This document shows, one piece after another, positions 1-9,298 of a DNA stretch of 64,000 nucleotides. The first letter of the stretch is position 1. Each line of letters opens with the position of its first letter. Position numbers and translations under genes: made by a program. A model generated the notes under the pieces. It worked only from the letters and a program-made list of their open reading frames with translations, had not been told where the DNA came from and did no database searches. This stretch comes from Sulfuritalea sp. Its GTDB lineage: Bacteria > Pseudomonadota > Gammaproteobacteria > Burkholderiales > Rhodocyclaceae. The stretch is taken from NCBI GenBank assembly GCA_016708585.1, contig JADJFK010000021.1, forward strand, positions 7,387 through 71,386. The letters run 5' to 3'.

Positions 1-3000
1 AAAATCCGGCCTGCATGACCAGCTGCGCCAGCGTGGCTTCGTCGGGGTCCGCGTCGGCCGCGATCAGTCCGTGCTCCACGGCGCGGCGCCGTATCCGCGG
101 AAAGTCGAGGCCGGCGCCATCGTCGGCGATGGAAACCACGATTTCGTTGCCTTCCTGCGCCAGCGAAAGCGTGATCTGGCCGATCGGATCCTTGCCGGCC
201 GCGTGGCGTCCGGGCGTGTCTTCGAGGCCGTGGGCCACGCTGTTGCGCAGCATGTGTTCGAGCGGGCCGGCCATTTTGTCCAGCACCGAGCGGTCGAGCT
301 CGGTCTGACCCTGGCGGATGTCCAGGTTGGCGCGCTTGCCGGTATCCTTGGCCGCCTGCCGCACCACGCGATGCAGCCGCTCGGCCAGGCTCTCGAAGGG
401 CACCATGCGCACGCCCATCAGGCGCTGCGACAGTTCGCGGGAAAGGCGCGCCTGGGCGGCGAGCGCGGCGTTGGCCTGATCGAGGTTGCGCATCAGGGTC
501 TGCTGCACGGTGGCGACGTCGTTCACGCTTTCCGCCATCATCCGCGCCACTTCCTGGAAACGGGTGAAGCGGTCGAACTCGAGCGGATCGAATTCCACCG
601 CCCGCTCGCTGGCCAGCGCCTGCTGCGACTGCATCTGCGACTCGGCCTGGATTTCGACTTCGCGCAGCTGCTTGCGCAGGCGGATGATGTTTTCCGTCAG
701 TTCGAGCAGGGATCCCTTCAACCCGAGCAATTCGCCCTCGATCCGGCCGCGGGCGATGGCTACCTCGCCGGCCTCGTTCACCAGCTGGTCGACCAGGTCG
801 GCGCGGACGCGAAGCTGCACCGCCGCGGCGGGCGCGAAGGGTGCCGGACGCTGGGCATCGGTTGCCGCGGGCGCATGCGGTGCCGCGGCCAACGCAGGTT
901 CGGCCGGCTTGGCTTCGGCTACCGGCGCTTCGACGGAGACATCCGGGCCCATCATCACGGGCGCCGGCGCTTCGGGCTCCGGTGCGGCCGCATCGGGATT
1001 GCGCAGGCGATCGATCAGCATTGCCGCGCGGTCGTAGGAGGTTTCCAGTCCGTCGATGGTGGCCGCATGCACCGACTTCATGCGCACGGCCTGGTCGATC
1101 CGGTCTTCCATCGAATGCAGCAGTTCGCCGCAACCCATGGCGCCGGCCATCCGGGCGCTGCCCTTCAGGGTGTGCAGGGCGCGCTGGAGCGTGCGGGAGG
1201 TTGCGGCGTCGGTCGGATCGGATCGCCATTCGCGCAGCTTCTCGCCGATCTCGCGCATGAGATCGACGCTTTCCTCGAGGAACAGGGGCAGGATCTGCGG
1301 ATCGATCTCGTTTTCGATCCGGGCAGCGCGGCGGTCCGCCGCGGTGATGGTGATTTCCGGCAGCGCCGGTTCAACGGCCGGTTCAAGCGCCGGTTCATGG
1401 ATCGGCTCGAGCGTTGGTTCAACGGTCGGCTCAACGGTCGGTTCAACTGTCAGATCAACGGTCGGCTCAAGGGTTGGTTCAACGGTCGGTTCAACGGTCG
1501 GTTCAACGGGCAGATCACGCGCCGGTTCAACCGTCAGCTCAACCATTGGCTCGACCGTCGGCTCGATCGTCGGCGCAAGGGGAGGTACCGGGGCCGGCTG
1601 GGCGACCGCCTTCATGGCATTCAGCTCGGCGGTGAGGTCCGCCTCCTCCCCGGGCATGCGGCGTTCCGCGACCGCACCCAGCATGCCTTCGAGGGCGCCG
1701 GCGCAACGTGCAAAAACGAAGCGCTGCGCTTCGGTGGGAACGGCGGCTTCGAGGGACAGGCGCGTCAGCGCGTTCTCGAGCGCGCGGGCGAGGGTCGAGA
1801 CCGGCATGAAGCCGGTCGCAGCAGAAATGCTGGCGGTGGTATGGGCGGCGCGAAGCACGTCGTTGCCGGGTACTTCTTCAGCGCCGAGCCGGGCTTGCAG
1901 CGTGACGACATATTCGCGGGTCTCGTCGAGGTAGAGCTTGTAGAGGGCGGGCGCCACTTCCAGGTCGCCGACCCTTACCGGTGGCGGCGCAGGGAAGCTG
2001 ACGACATCGGCCGACGGCTGCGGCTGCACCGCAACTTCTTCCGTCGCAACCGCGGCGACGACGACCTCTGCGGGCGCGGACGCTTCCTGCGCAACCTCTT
2101 CCGCAGCGGCCGGCTCAAAAGTCGGTGCCGGCGGGACGGCGACGGGCGCCTCGGCATCTTCGGTCCCGCCCAGGATGTTGCATTGCCGGATCAATTCGCC
2201 GGCTTCGAAGTGCCTGCTGCCGCCACCCTCGAGTTGGGCGATCCAGCCTTTGAAAACGTCCGCCGCGAGGGTCAGCATGGCAAGCAGCTCGGGGGTCGCG
2301 GGACGCGTCTCGTGCAGCCAGGCGTTGAGCACCTGCTCCACGGCCCAGCCGGCTTCGCCCAGATCGACGAGGCCGACCATGCGGCCGCTGCCTTTCAGGG
2401 TATGGAAGCTGCGGCGTACCGTGACCAGCGACTCGTGGTCGTCCGGGGCGGCTTGCAACCGGGGCAGCTGCTGGTGGATGGTCGCCAGGACTTCGTTGGC
2501 TTCCTCGAGGAAGATGCCGAGCAGTTCGGCGTCGAGGTCTTCCTCGCTGGACTCCATCATGCGCACGGCGTCGGCCGACGGGACCGGGGCCGCGACGGGC
2601 GGCGCCGGCGCTGCGGCAGGGGGCTCGGCGGGTGCTTCGAAACCTTCCACGACGAAGTCCGGCAGGGCGTCTGCGGCGACGTCCTCCGCCATGGCAGCGA
2701 TTTCCGGTTCCGCCGCCGGCTCGTCGGCCGGAACCGAAAGCCCTGCCACCGCTGGCGTTTCGGTTGTTTCGGATGATGCCGGTGCCGCGAACATCTCGGG
2801 CGTCGGGGCGGGTGTTGGCGCAGCCGGCATGACCGCCTCGGCTTCTTCGCGGACGGGTTTGACTGCGGCCGGCGGCTCGAGGATGGCGTCGATATCGGCC
2901 GCGCCGGCCTGCAACTGGGTGACGAAGAAGCCCAGCGCCGAAAGTTTTTTCGCCACGGTTTCGAAGTCGTTCGCTTGCGGCGTGAAGCCGGGTGCCGCGA

Positions 3001-4519
3001 AACGCTCGATCTCCTGCGCGCATTCGGAGAGCACCGCGCTGGCGCGATCCTGGCCCAGCACCATCAGTGCGCCCTGGATCTGGCGGATCGGCTGCGCCAC
3101 CGTCGCCAGGGTGCCCTGGCGCGAGGTGTCGCGGAAGTAGGCGTCAAGCGTGGTTTCGATGGCGCCGAGGTTGGAGCGGATCTCGCGCGCCACCGACGCC
3201 AGCAGCAGTCGCTCCTGGGCCCGGCGCGACATTGCGTCCAGATGCGGCAGGTCCATCATGCCGAGTTCTTCGCCGCGCCCCAGCGCGGCGAGGCGATTGA
3301 CGACGATTTCGGTGGCGTGGGCGAACTCCGCATCCAGCGACTGGAAATTTTCCAGCGCGGATTCGGCGAGCACGAGGGCGGTCGCGATTTCGAGGGCCAG
3401 CACTTCGTTGTGCCGTGCCGGATCGCGCCGCAACTGGTCGGTCTGCTCCAGAATCGCCGCAGTCAGTCGCGCGTAGTCGGGCTGCCCGGTCGCCGCGCCT
3501 TCCTCGGCGATTTTCGCGGCGCGTTCGTGGAAGGGTGGCAGGGCGGCGGCGGTCCCGGCGCAAAGCTTGTTCCAGTCGTCCTTGGCCGCCGCCAGCAGGT
3601 CGCGCAGGCGGCGCACGATGGGCAGCAGCCGCTCGGTCTCCGAGGGCGTCGCGGTGGGGATCATGCCGTCCAGGCGGTAGGCGGCACGCACCACGGTCAG
3701 GGCTTCGCCGCCGGCAGTTGCACAGGCCGCCAGGTACAGCGCCTCGCGCAGCAGTTGTTCGCTTACCTCGGCAATGCCCTCGACGAGCTTCTTGACCTGC
3801 GCGCCAAGGCGCATGGCGAACATCTTCGCCTGCGTGGCATCGGGCAGTCCGCCGGCCGCCATGGCGTCGAGCACGCCGAGCGCTATCCACCAATAAGCGC
3901 GGGCGGCCGGGGTGCTGCGGGTCATTTCGATCATCGCCACCGAAACCTTCATCTCGGCGACGCCCTTGGGGTCGTTCTTCAGCCACTTCAGCAGGCCGCG
4001 CTCGAAGCCGAGGCGGGCCGCCTTGAGCCGTGCCGCGAGGGCATCGGGCGCAAGCGGCGGGATATCCCTTTCACGCTTGGGCGGGCGCTGGGTGAGGTCG
4101 GGGAAGAACAGGGCGACGGGTCCGGGCGCCAATTGTCCGCGCGCCACCGCCATCGTCCGGTAGGGGATAAAAAGCTTCAGCGGCTGATCCGGATGGCCGG
4201 CCATCAGGTCGTCGAGGTAGCCGCGCAGTGCGGCGAACCCGGCCTGGGCCGCTTCGATGGCCGCTGCGGCATCCGGCGCGCTGCCGTCGGCCAATGCGGC
4301 AAGCAGCTGCTCGATGGCCGCCGCGAATTCGGTAATGCCCTCCAGTCCGACGATGGCCAGCGCGCCATGGGCCTGGTGCATGCCGGCGCAGGCCTTCTTC
4401 AGCTCGTCGCCGGACGGATCCGCGGCGTGGGCCGCAAGGCTCTGCCCGGCGCGCTCGAGCGCAAGGTCGATTTCCCCCTTGACCCAGGACAGAGGACCGA
4501 TGTCGAGATCCATGCTCAT
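1..4519 (-). CDS. chpA: ChpA-type hybrid chemotaxis histidine kinase (partial, C-terminus off the left edge)
   Basis: CheA-like kinase of the Pil-Chp system, which controls type IV pilus motility. It starts at ATG 4519; 1506 residues are visible and the frame runs off the window. Hpt-like segments follow one another: His51 (MHQAHGALAIVGLEG), a copy where the histidine position reads Gln (QPIRQIQGALMVLG, near 3075), canonical His706 (FHTLKGSG), a degenerate one at His893 (AAHTTASISAATGF) and canonical His1116 (LHTLKGSA). Long Ala/Pro/Glu linkers separate them, including a PTVE tandem repeat. A dimerisation region and the ATPase N-box (MLRNSVAHGLE) and G-box (DDGAGL) lie at the edge; CheW-like and receiver domains are expected beyond it. 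It follows pilJ in the same direction. Multiple Hpt domains distinguish ChpA from ordinary CheA. Confidence 0.95.
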   Translation of the reverse strand, partial: MSMDLDIGPLSWVKGEIDLALERAGQSLAAHAADPSGDELKKACAGMHQAHGALAIVGLEGITEFAAAIEQLLAALADGSAPDAAAAIEAAQAGFAALRGYLDDLMAGHPDQPLKLFIPYRTMAVARGQLAPGPVALFFPDLTQRPPKRERDIPPLAPDALAARLKAARLGFERGLLKWLKNDPKGVAEMKVSVAMIEMTRSTPAARAYWWIALGVLDAMAAGGLPDATQAKMFAMRLGAQVKKLVEGIAEVSEQLLREALYLAACATAGGEALTVVRAAYRLDGMIPTATPSETERLLPIVRRLRDLLAAAKDDWNKLCAGTAAALPPFHERAAKIAEEGAATGQPDYARLTAAILEQTDQLRRDPARHNEVLALEIATALVLAESALENFQSLDAEFAHATEIVVNRLAALGRGEELGMMDLPHLDAMSRRAQERLLLASVAREIRSNLGAIETTLDAYFRDTSRQGTLATVAQPIRQIQGALMVLGQDRASAVLSECAQEIERFAAPGFTPQANDFETVAKKLSALGFFVTQLQAGAADIDAILEPPAAVKPVREEAEAVMPAAPTPAPTPEMFAAPASSETTETPAVAGLSVPADEPAAEPEIAAMAEDVAADALPDFVVEGFEAPAEPPAAAPAPPVAAPVPSADAVRMMESSEEDLDAELLGIFLEEANEVLATIHQQLPRLQAAPDDHESLVTVRRSFHTLKGSGRMVGLVDLGEAGWAVEQVLNAWLHETRPATPELLAMLTLAADVFKGWIAQLEGGGSRHFEAGELIRQCNILGGTEDAEAPVAVPPAPTFEPAAAEEVAQEASAPAEVVVAAVATEEVAVQPQPSADVVSFPAPPPVRVGDLEVAPALYKLYLDETREYVVTLQARLGAEEVPGNDVLRAAHTTASISAATGFMPVSTLARALENALTRLSLEAAVPTEAQRFVFARCAGALEGMLGAVAERRMPGEEADLTAELNAMKAVAQPAPVPPLAPTIEPTVEPMVELTVEPARDLPVEPTVEPTVEPTLEPTVDLTVEPTVEPTVEPTLEPIHEPALEPAVEPALPEITITAADRRAARIENEIDPQILPLFLEESVDLMREIGEKLREWRSDPTDAATSRTLQRALHTLKGSARMAGAMGCGELLHSMEDRIDQAVRMKSVHAATIDGLETSYDRAAMLIDRLRNPDAAAPEPEAPAPVMMGPDVSVEAPVAEAKPAEPALAAAPHAPAATDAQRPAPFAPAAAVQLRVRADLVDQLVNEAGEVAIARGRIEGELLGLKGSLLELTENIIRLRKQLREVEIQAESQMQSQQALASERAVEFDPLEFDRFTRFQEVARMMAESVNDVATVQQTLMRNLDQANAALAAQARLSRELSQRLMGVRMVPFESLAERLHRVVRQAAKDTGKRANLDIRQGQTELDRSVLDKMAGPLEHMLRNSVAHGLEDTPGRHAAGKDPIGQITLSLAQEGNEIVVSIADDGAGLDFPRIRRRAVEHGLIAADADPDEATLAQLVMQAGF
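1366..1575 (-). repeat. In-frame 12-bp tandem repeat encoding PTVE units in chpA
   Basis: About 17 imperfect copies of a 12-bp unit (plus strand: ACGGTCGGTTCA) lie in the chpA frame and read P-T-V-E or P-T-L-E, forming an acidic proline-rich linker between two Hpt domains (about residues 982 to 1052). The unit length keeps the frame, so copy number can vary without breaking the protein. Confidence 0.9.
2117..2140 (-). repeat. 24-bp dispersed repeat, copy A (inside chpA)
   Basis: Reads on the minus strand as GCCGTCCCGCC followed directly by GGCACCGACTTTT. In the chpA frame it encodes AVPPAPTF within a linker (from residue 794). It is one of seven copies in this window. Confidence 0.8.
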
Positions 4520-4559
4520 GAAAAGGGGGTCGCCACGCTGTGGTTGGCCGGATTCTCGA

Positions 4560-6596
4560 TCACACCTTGAAGCCCGAGACCGAACCCTTGAGTTCGACGG
4601 CAAGTTCGGTCAGCTCGCCGATCGAGACGGCGGTTTGTTGCGTGCTGGCGGTGGTCTGGCCGGTGATGCGCAGGATGTCCTGCATCGAGCCGGCCACCTT
4701 GGTGGCGATCTCCGCCTGCGCCTGGGTGTCCGCCGAGATCGCCTGAATCAGGCGGGCAAGATCCTGCGAAACGCTGGAGATTTCATTCAGCGCCTGGCCG
4801 GCGGCGTCCGACAGCTTGGCGCCTTCCACCACCCCCTGCGTCGAGTGTTCCATGGCCGCCACGGCGTCATGCGTGTCGGTCTGAATCGTCTTGACGATGG
4901 CGGCAATCTGCTTGGTCGCTTCGCCGGAGCGCTCGGCCAGGCGCTGCACTTCTTCCGCCACCACCGAGAAGCCGCGTCCCGCTTCGCCGGCGGAGGCCGC
5001 CTGGATGGCGGCGTTGAGGGCCAGCACGTTGGTTTGTTCGGTAATGTCCGAAATCAGTTCGACGATTTCGCCGATTTCCTGCGAGGATTCGCCGAGCCGC
5101 TTGATCCGCTTCGAGGTTTCCTGGATCTGGGTGCGGATTTCGTTCATGCCCGCAATCGAGTTCGACACCGCCGCGGAGCCCTTCTGCGCGGCTTCGAGAG
5201 ATGCGTTTGCCACCCGGGCCGATTCCAGCGCGGACGAGGACACCTTCTTCATCGAGTCGGCCATTTCAAGAACCGCGGCGTTGGCGCCCTTGATTTCGGT
5301 TGACTGCACTTCGGTGGCGGCCAGCAGTTGGTTGGAGGTGGTTTGCGCGGCATTCGAGGCGCTGGTTACGCGCAGGGCGGCATCGTTGATGCGGCGCACC
5401 AGCACGGCGAGTTCCTCGACGGTGTAGTTGACCGAGTCGGCGATCGCGCCCGTGATGTCCTCCGATACCGTGGCGCGTATCGTCAGGTCGCCGTCGGCGA
5501 GGTCGCCCATTTCGTTCATCAGCCGCAAAATGGCGCCCTGGGTTGCGTCCTTCTCCGCTTCTGCAAGGCGCCGCTGGTGATCGGCTTCGTTGCTGCGGCG
5601 CAGGCCTTCGTCATTGAAGGCCTTGACCATGAGCACCAGCATCAGCAGTGCCAGGGAACCGAAGATGGCCGCGGTGACGGAGGAGGCGTCCTGGTCGGCA
5701 ATCTCGCTTTCATAGGCTTGGACCAGGCTCTCGGCGCTTGCCGTCATGCCGCGGAAACCGGAGACGAGGGTAGCCACCGTAGTACGGGCTTTTGCCAGGG
5801 GCTTGAGATCACCCGACAGGGCGGGAAGCGCCGCCAGCATCGGCTTCAGTTGCTGCGCCAGCGGCGAGTCGGGGGGGGCCAGTTCCGTCGCCGTGGTGAT
5901 GTCCCTGGCCAGTTGCGCGGCCACGGCCTCGTCGAGGCTCGGGCCCCAGGCCAACTGGGATGCTGCCCGCAGGATCCGTTCCGTCAGAATCGGGAACTTG
6001 CCGCCGGCGGCTTCCGCCGCTTCGGTGATGGCCTTGCTCTGCTTTGCCGAATCGGTGGCAAGGCGATTGATCGCAATAAGGCGATTCTCCTGCGCCAGCA
6101 GTAGCGAAATCGCGTCGCTCAGCCTGGTCCATCCCTCGCGCAAGGCATCCAGCGCGGGCCGCGCCTCGACGCTGGTGGCTGCCACCCGGATCCCTTTGAC
6201 TTCGCCGCCTTCGGCCAGGGTTTCCAGCGTCTTGGCGAACTGGTCGCGGGCATCGCGCAGCTCGGTAAAGCCCTCCTTTTGTCCAAGGGTGGCATTGACC
6301 GCCGCCCGCGGAATCTGCTGGATCAGCGTTGGAATGTGGTTGGCGACAGACAGGTAGGTGGTGCCCCGCGCCGTGGCCTGTACCTGGATGAAGACCGAAG
6401 CGATGGAAATCAGCAGGCTGACGAGAAAAATCGTGCCCAGGATGCGGAACTGGGTCTGGATCTCCAGATGGCCGATCAAGGGCAGCCTGTTGCCCCGGTT
6501 GCTGCGGCGCTCCACTGCGGGCGGACCCCCTGCCTGCCCGGGGGAGCGATTGCGGCGATCGAGTGTCGGCAGCGTGAAGGGGAGCTTGAATGCCAT
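4560..6596 (-). CDS. pilJ: Type IV pilus methyl-accepting chemotaxis transducer PilJ
   Basis: Membrane chemoreceptor that feeds the PilI/ChpA signalling complex. The 678 residues begin with a basic cytoplasmic tail, a first membrane helix at about 52-70 (ILGTIFLVSLLISIASVFI), a periplasmic PilJ-type sensor domain and a second helix near residue 310 (AIFGSLALLMLVLMV). A HAMP-like segment (MGDLADGDLTIRATV) follows, then a methyl-accepting coiled coil with the signalling hairpin (EAGRGFSVVAEEVQRLAERS). The gene lies 21 bp after pilI and 40 bp before chpA, consistent with one transcript. The hairpin and gene order make PilJ the best name. Confidence 0.95.
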   Translation of the reverse strand: MAFKLPFTLPTLDRRNRSPGQAGGPPAVERRSNRGNRLPLIGHLEIQTQFRILGTIFLVSLLISIASVFIQVQATARGTTYLSVANHIPTLIQQIPRAAVNATLGQKEGFTELRDARDQFAKTLETLAEGGEVKGIRVAATSVEARPALDALREGWTRLSDAISLLLAQENRLIAINRLATDSAKQSKAITEAAEAAGGKFPILTERILRAASQLAWGPSLDEAVAAQLARDITTATELAPPDSPLAQQLKPMLAALPALSGDLKPLAKARTTVATLVSGFRGMTASAESLVQAYESEIADQDASSVTAAIFGSLALLMLVLMVKAFNDEGLRRSNEADHQRRLAEAEKDATQGAILRLMNEMGDLADGDLTIRATVSEDITGAIADSVNYTVEELAVLVRRINDAALRVTSASNAAQTTSNQLLAATEVQSTEIKGANAAVLEMADSMKKVSSSALESARVANASLEAAQKGSAAVSNSIAGMNEIRTQIQETSKRIKRLGESSQEIGEIVELISDITEQTNVLALNAAIQAASAGEAGRGFSVVAEEVQRLAERSGEATKQIAAIVKTIQTDTHDAVAAMEHSTQGVVEGAKLSDAAGQALNEISSVSQDLARLIQAISADTQAQAEIATKVAGSMQDILRITGQTTASTQQTAVSIGELTELAVELKGSVSGFKV

Positions 6597-6617
6597 GACT
6601 AGTCCTTTGCGGAGCGC

Positions 6618-7175
6618 TCAAAGCGCGATGTCGAGGTAACTGGGGTCGGACAATAGGGCCGTAATGCGCAACTGGGTCCAGGTCTGGTCTTGTGGATCCT
6701 TGAAGCGGCCACCGAGCCAGGGCGCGGGGTCGCCGGCGCCCTGCGTTGCGGCGGATGCTCCCGCGTCACCGGCGGCATGCATGTCGCGCTGCGCGCGCAA
6801 TCCCAGCGCGCGACGGATCAGCAACGCGGTGTTGACGCCATGTCGCGCGCCGACCAGCAACAGGCGTGACTGGGCATTGATCGGTGTCGATGCGCCGCCG
6901 CGCCAGGCGGAAAAATCCACCACGCCGTAGAGCACGCCGCGAATGTTGGCGATGCCGGCGAACCAGGGCTTGGTCAGGGGGGCGGGCGTCAGCGGCGGCA
7001 GGGGCGTGACTTCACCCGAGTCGGCAAGGTCGATCAGCCAGCGGCTGCCGCCGGGAAGCTCATCGGACCCCGACTCGATGCCGAGCAGGGCCTGGGCGCC
7101 TTCGCCGCGCCGCGCGGACACCAGCCGCTCGGAGAGCCCCTGCTGGAATTCACGCAGACTGATGCGCTTGGCCAT
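6618..7175 (-). CDS. pilI: CheW-like adaptor PilI
   Basis: A 185-residue CheW-domain protein that should couple PilJ to the ChpA kinase. The CheW fold is visible as a beta-rich stretch with WFAGIANIRGVLYGVVDFS, matching the conserved core that in CheW family members contacts receptor and kinase. It sits between pilH and pilJ with 6 bp and 21 bp gaps, so it is probably cotranscribed. The C-terminal part (DQTWTQLRITALLSDPSYLDIAL) is the usual end of PilI-type proteins. Confidence 0.9.
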   Translation of the reverse strand: MAKRISLREFQQGLSERLVSARRGEGAQALLGIESGSDELPGGSRWLIDLADSGEVTPLPPLTPAPLTKPWFAGIANIRGVLYGVVDFSAWRGGASTPINAQSRLLLVGARHGVNTALLIRRALGLRAQRDMHAAGDAGASAATQGAGDPAPWLGGRFKDPQDQTWTQLRITALLSDPSYLDIAL

Positions 7176-7181
7176 GAACTA

Positions 7182-7547
7182 TTACCCGAGCGCGGCGATC
7201 TTGGCCAGCAGGGCCGGACCATCCACCGGCTTGGTGACGTAGTCCTGGGCGCCCTGGCGCATGCCCCACAGCTTGTCGGTTTCCTGGCTCTTGGTGGTGC
7301 AGATGATGACCGGGATGTCCTTGGTGGCCTCGTCCCGCGACAACGCCCGGGTGGCCTGGAAGCCATTGGTTCCCGGCATCACCACGTCCATGATGACCAG
7401 GTCGGGCTTGATCTGTTTGGCGCGCTCGACGCCCTCGTCGCCGCCTTCCGCCGTGCTGACTTCGTAGCCGGCTCCCTGCAGCAGCTGGGTCATGATATGG
7501 CGCTCGGTGGGGGAATCGTCGACAACCAGTATGGTTTTGATGGGCAT
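7182..7547 (-). CDS. pilH: Single-domain response regulator PilH
   Basis: A 121-residue CheY-like receiver with no output domain. The acidic pair Asp10/Asp11 (ILVVDDSPTERH), phosphoacceptor Asp54 (VIMDVVMPGTNGF), Thr84 and Lys106 (DYVTKPVDG) are all present, so phosphorylation by ChpA is expected. In the Pseudomonas Pil-Chp system PilH acts with PilG to set pilus extension and retraction; the direction of its effect here cannot be read from sequence. It is 32 bp after pilG. Confidence 0.94.
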   Translation of the reverse strand: MPIKTILVVDDSPTERHIMTQLLQGAGYEVSTAEGGDEGVERAKQIKPDLVIMDVVMPGTNGFQATRALSRDEATKDIPVIICTTKSQETDKLWGMRQGAQDYVTKPVDGPALLAKIAALG

Positions 7548-7579
7548 GATGGCTCGCTCGCAAAGATGGAAGAATCCGC

Positions 7580-7972
7580 TCAGCCGCGCGCGGCGTGATC
7601 GGCAACGGTCTTGATGAGGCTGTCCTTGGTGAAGGGCTTGGTCAGGTATTCGTCGGAACCGACCATGCGCCCGCGGGCGCGGTCGAACAGGCCGTCCTTG
7701 GATGAAAGCATGATCACCGGAGTGGACGCGAACTTCGGGTTCTTCTTGATCAGCGCGCAGGTCTGATAACCGTCGAGCCGGGGCATCAGGATGTCGCAGA
7801 AAACCACGTTGGGCAGGTGATCGTTGATCTTTGCCAGCGCGTCGAAGCCGTCTTCCGCCAGCACCACCTGGGCGCCGGCCTGGAGCAGGAAAATTTCCGC
7901 AGTCTTGCGGATGGTGTTCGAATCATCGATCACCATCACCTTGATGCCGGAAAGCCGTGGTGTCTCGCTCAC
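7580..7972 (-). CDS. pilG: Single-domain response regulator PilG
   Basis: CheY-like receiver of 130 residues and first gene of the Pil-Chp operon. The GTG at 7972 is chosen because the protein then begins VSETPRLSGIKVMVIDDS, at the usual PilG length, with GGAG four bases upstream; an upstream frame to 8059 adds 29 residues unlike the family. The acidic pair, the phosphoacceptor (FCDILMPRLDGYQTC) and the conserved lysine (YLTKPFTKDS) are intact. PilG is a phosphorylation target of ChpA. Confidence 0.93.
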   Translation of the reverse strand: MSETPRLSGIKVMVIDDSNTIRKTAEIFLLQAGAQVVLAEDGFDALAKINDHLPNVVFCDILMPRLDGYQTCALIKKNPKFASTPVIMLSSKDGLFDRARGRMVGSDEYLTKPFTKDSLIKTVADHAARG

Positions 7973-8134
7973 GTTACTCCATGCCGGATGCTGGTTTCGA
8001 TCGGCGTCGCCGGGGACCGGGCAGCCCGGCGACATGTGTGGCGGCAAGCGTGGTGGCAAGCGCTTTCCATGTTCTCCCCTCGCGCCCCGTGTTCATCCCT
8101 GTTCTGGTCAAGCCTTGTTCGATCGCAATCATAC

Positions 8135-8317
8135 TTAAATTTCGAACATTTCGAAGTCTTCCTTGCGCGCCCCGCATTCCGGGCAGGTCCAGTTCGGCGG
8201 AACTTCATCCCACCGCGTGCCGGCAGGCAGGCCCTCTTCGGGAATTCCCCTGGCCTCGTCGTAGATGAAGCCGCAGGTCAGGCACATCCATTTCGAATAC
8301 GGTTGTCGGTGAGTCAT
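8135..8317 (-). CDS. rubA: Rubredoxin
   Basis: A 60-residue one-iron electron carrier. Two Cys pairs form the Fe(SCys)4 site: Cys12 and Cys15 (CLTCGFIYD), Cys45 and Cys48 (CPECGARKEDFEMFEI). The length and the aromatic residues between are typical. It lies 162 bp upstream of pilG on the same strand and divergent from thiD. Its redox partner is not evident in the window. Confidence 0.95.
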   Translation of the reverse strand: MTHRQPYSKWMCLTCGFIYDEARGIPEEGLPAGTRWDEVPPNWTCPECGARKEDFEMFEI

Positions 8318-8437
8318 TGCCGGGCTGTGGTCTGCTGCCCAGCGCCTGCGCCGGGGACGGCATGCCTTCGGATAGAATTGGCGGATATTAACCCAAGCTG
8401 CTCACCGTCCGAAGTATCGGGTCGGGTCAGGACATCC

Positions 8438-9298
8438 ATGGCTGCTGCCGTTCCCGCCAATCCGTCACCGCCCATCGTGCTGAGCTTTGCCGCTTCCGAT
8501 CCGACGGGGGGCGCCGGCCTGCAGGCGGACATCCTGACGCTGGCCAGCCTCGGCTGCCATCCGCTGTCGGTCGTGACCGCAATCACCGTGCAGGACACCG
8601 CCGGGGTCGAGGGGGTGCTGCCGGTGGATGCGGAATGGGTGGCCGACCAGGCGCGGGCCCTGCTCGAGGACATGCCGGTGGCGGCGTTCAAGCTGGGCAT
8701 GCTGGGCAGCGTCGAGGCGATCTCGGCGATCGCCGAGGTGATCTCCGACTACCCCGACATTCCGGTAGTACTCGATCCGGTGCTGGCTTCGGGGCGCGGC
8801 GACCAGTTTGCCGACGAGGAGATGATCGAGGCCATGATCGGCCTGCTGCTGCCCCAGACCACGCTGCTGACGCCCAACAGCCTCGAGGCCCGGCGCCTGG
8901 CGCAGCAATTGGGCGAGGCGGATGGCGACGCCCGCCACGAACGCGGCCTCGCCGGATGCGCCCATTCCCTGATCGATGCCGGATGCGAATATGTATTGGT
9001 CACGGGAACCCATGAAGCCGGCCTGCAGGTGGTGAACACCCTCTACGGCAGCCACGGCACCGTGCGCACCGACCGCTGGGATCGGCTGCCCGGCAGCTAC
9101 CACGGTTCCGGCTGCACCCTGGCCTCGGCCATCGCCGCACACCTGGCCAGCGGGGTGGATGTGGCGGACGCGGTGATGGGGGCGCAGGAATATACCTGGC
9201 GCACCCTGGCGGCCGGTTTTCGGCCGGGCATGGGACAATTCATTCCCGATCGCCTGTTCTGGTCGCGGGAAGAGGATGAGGAAGCCGATGAAGCCTGA
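8438..9298 (+). CDS. thiD: Hydroxymethylpyrimidine / phosphomethylpyrimidine kinase ThiD
   Basis: Phosphorylates HMP to HMP-P and HMP-PP, supplying the pyrimidine half of thiamine. The protein is 286 residues from ATG 8438. The ribokinase-fold signature is present near the start (FAASDPTGGAGLQADI) and the anion-hole/catalytic motif near the end (SYHGSGCTLASAIAAH). It overlaps the start of thiE, so the two are translationally coupled. Together with thiC at 21-23 kb it gives a pyrimidine branch and the joining step, although they are not one operon. Confidence 0.95.
   Translation: MAAAVPANPSPPIVLSFAASDPTGGAGLQADILTLASLGCHPLSVVTAITVQDTAGVEGVLPVDAEWVADQARALLEDMPVAAFKLGMLGSVEAISAIAEVISDYPDIPVVLDPVLASGRGDQFADEEMIEAMIGLLLPQTTLLTPNSLEARRLAQQLGEADGDARHERGLAGCAHSLIDAGCEYVLVTGTHEAGLQVVNTLYGSHGTVRTDRWDRLPGSYHGSGCTLASAIAAHLASGVDVADAVMGAQEYTWRTLAAGFRPGMGQFIPDRLFWSREEDEEADEA

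Noticed and set aside
1366..1575. Regular repeats that resemble a CRISPR array at first sight
   Set aside because: The 12-bp units are contiguous, have no unique spacers and read in frame as PTVE in chpA.
71..2776. A 901-codon open frame on the plus strand opposite chpA, and many similar long plus-strand frames
   Set aside because: GC-rich coding DNA leaves long stop-free frames on the other strand. The translation is Arg/Gly/His-rich with no motif, while the minus strand encodes a clear ChpA.
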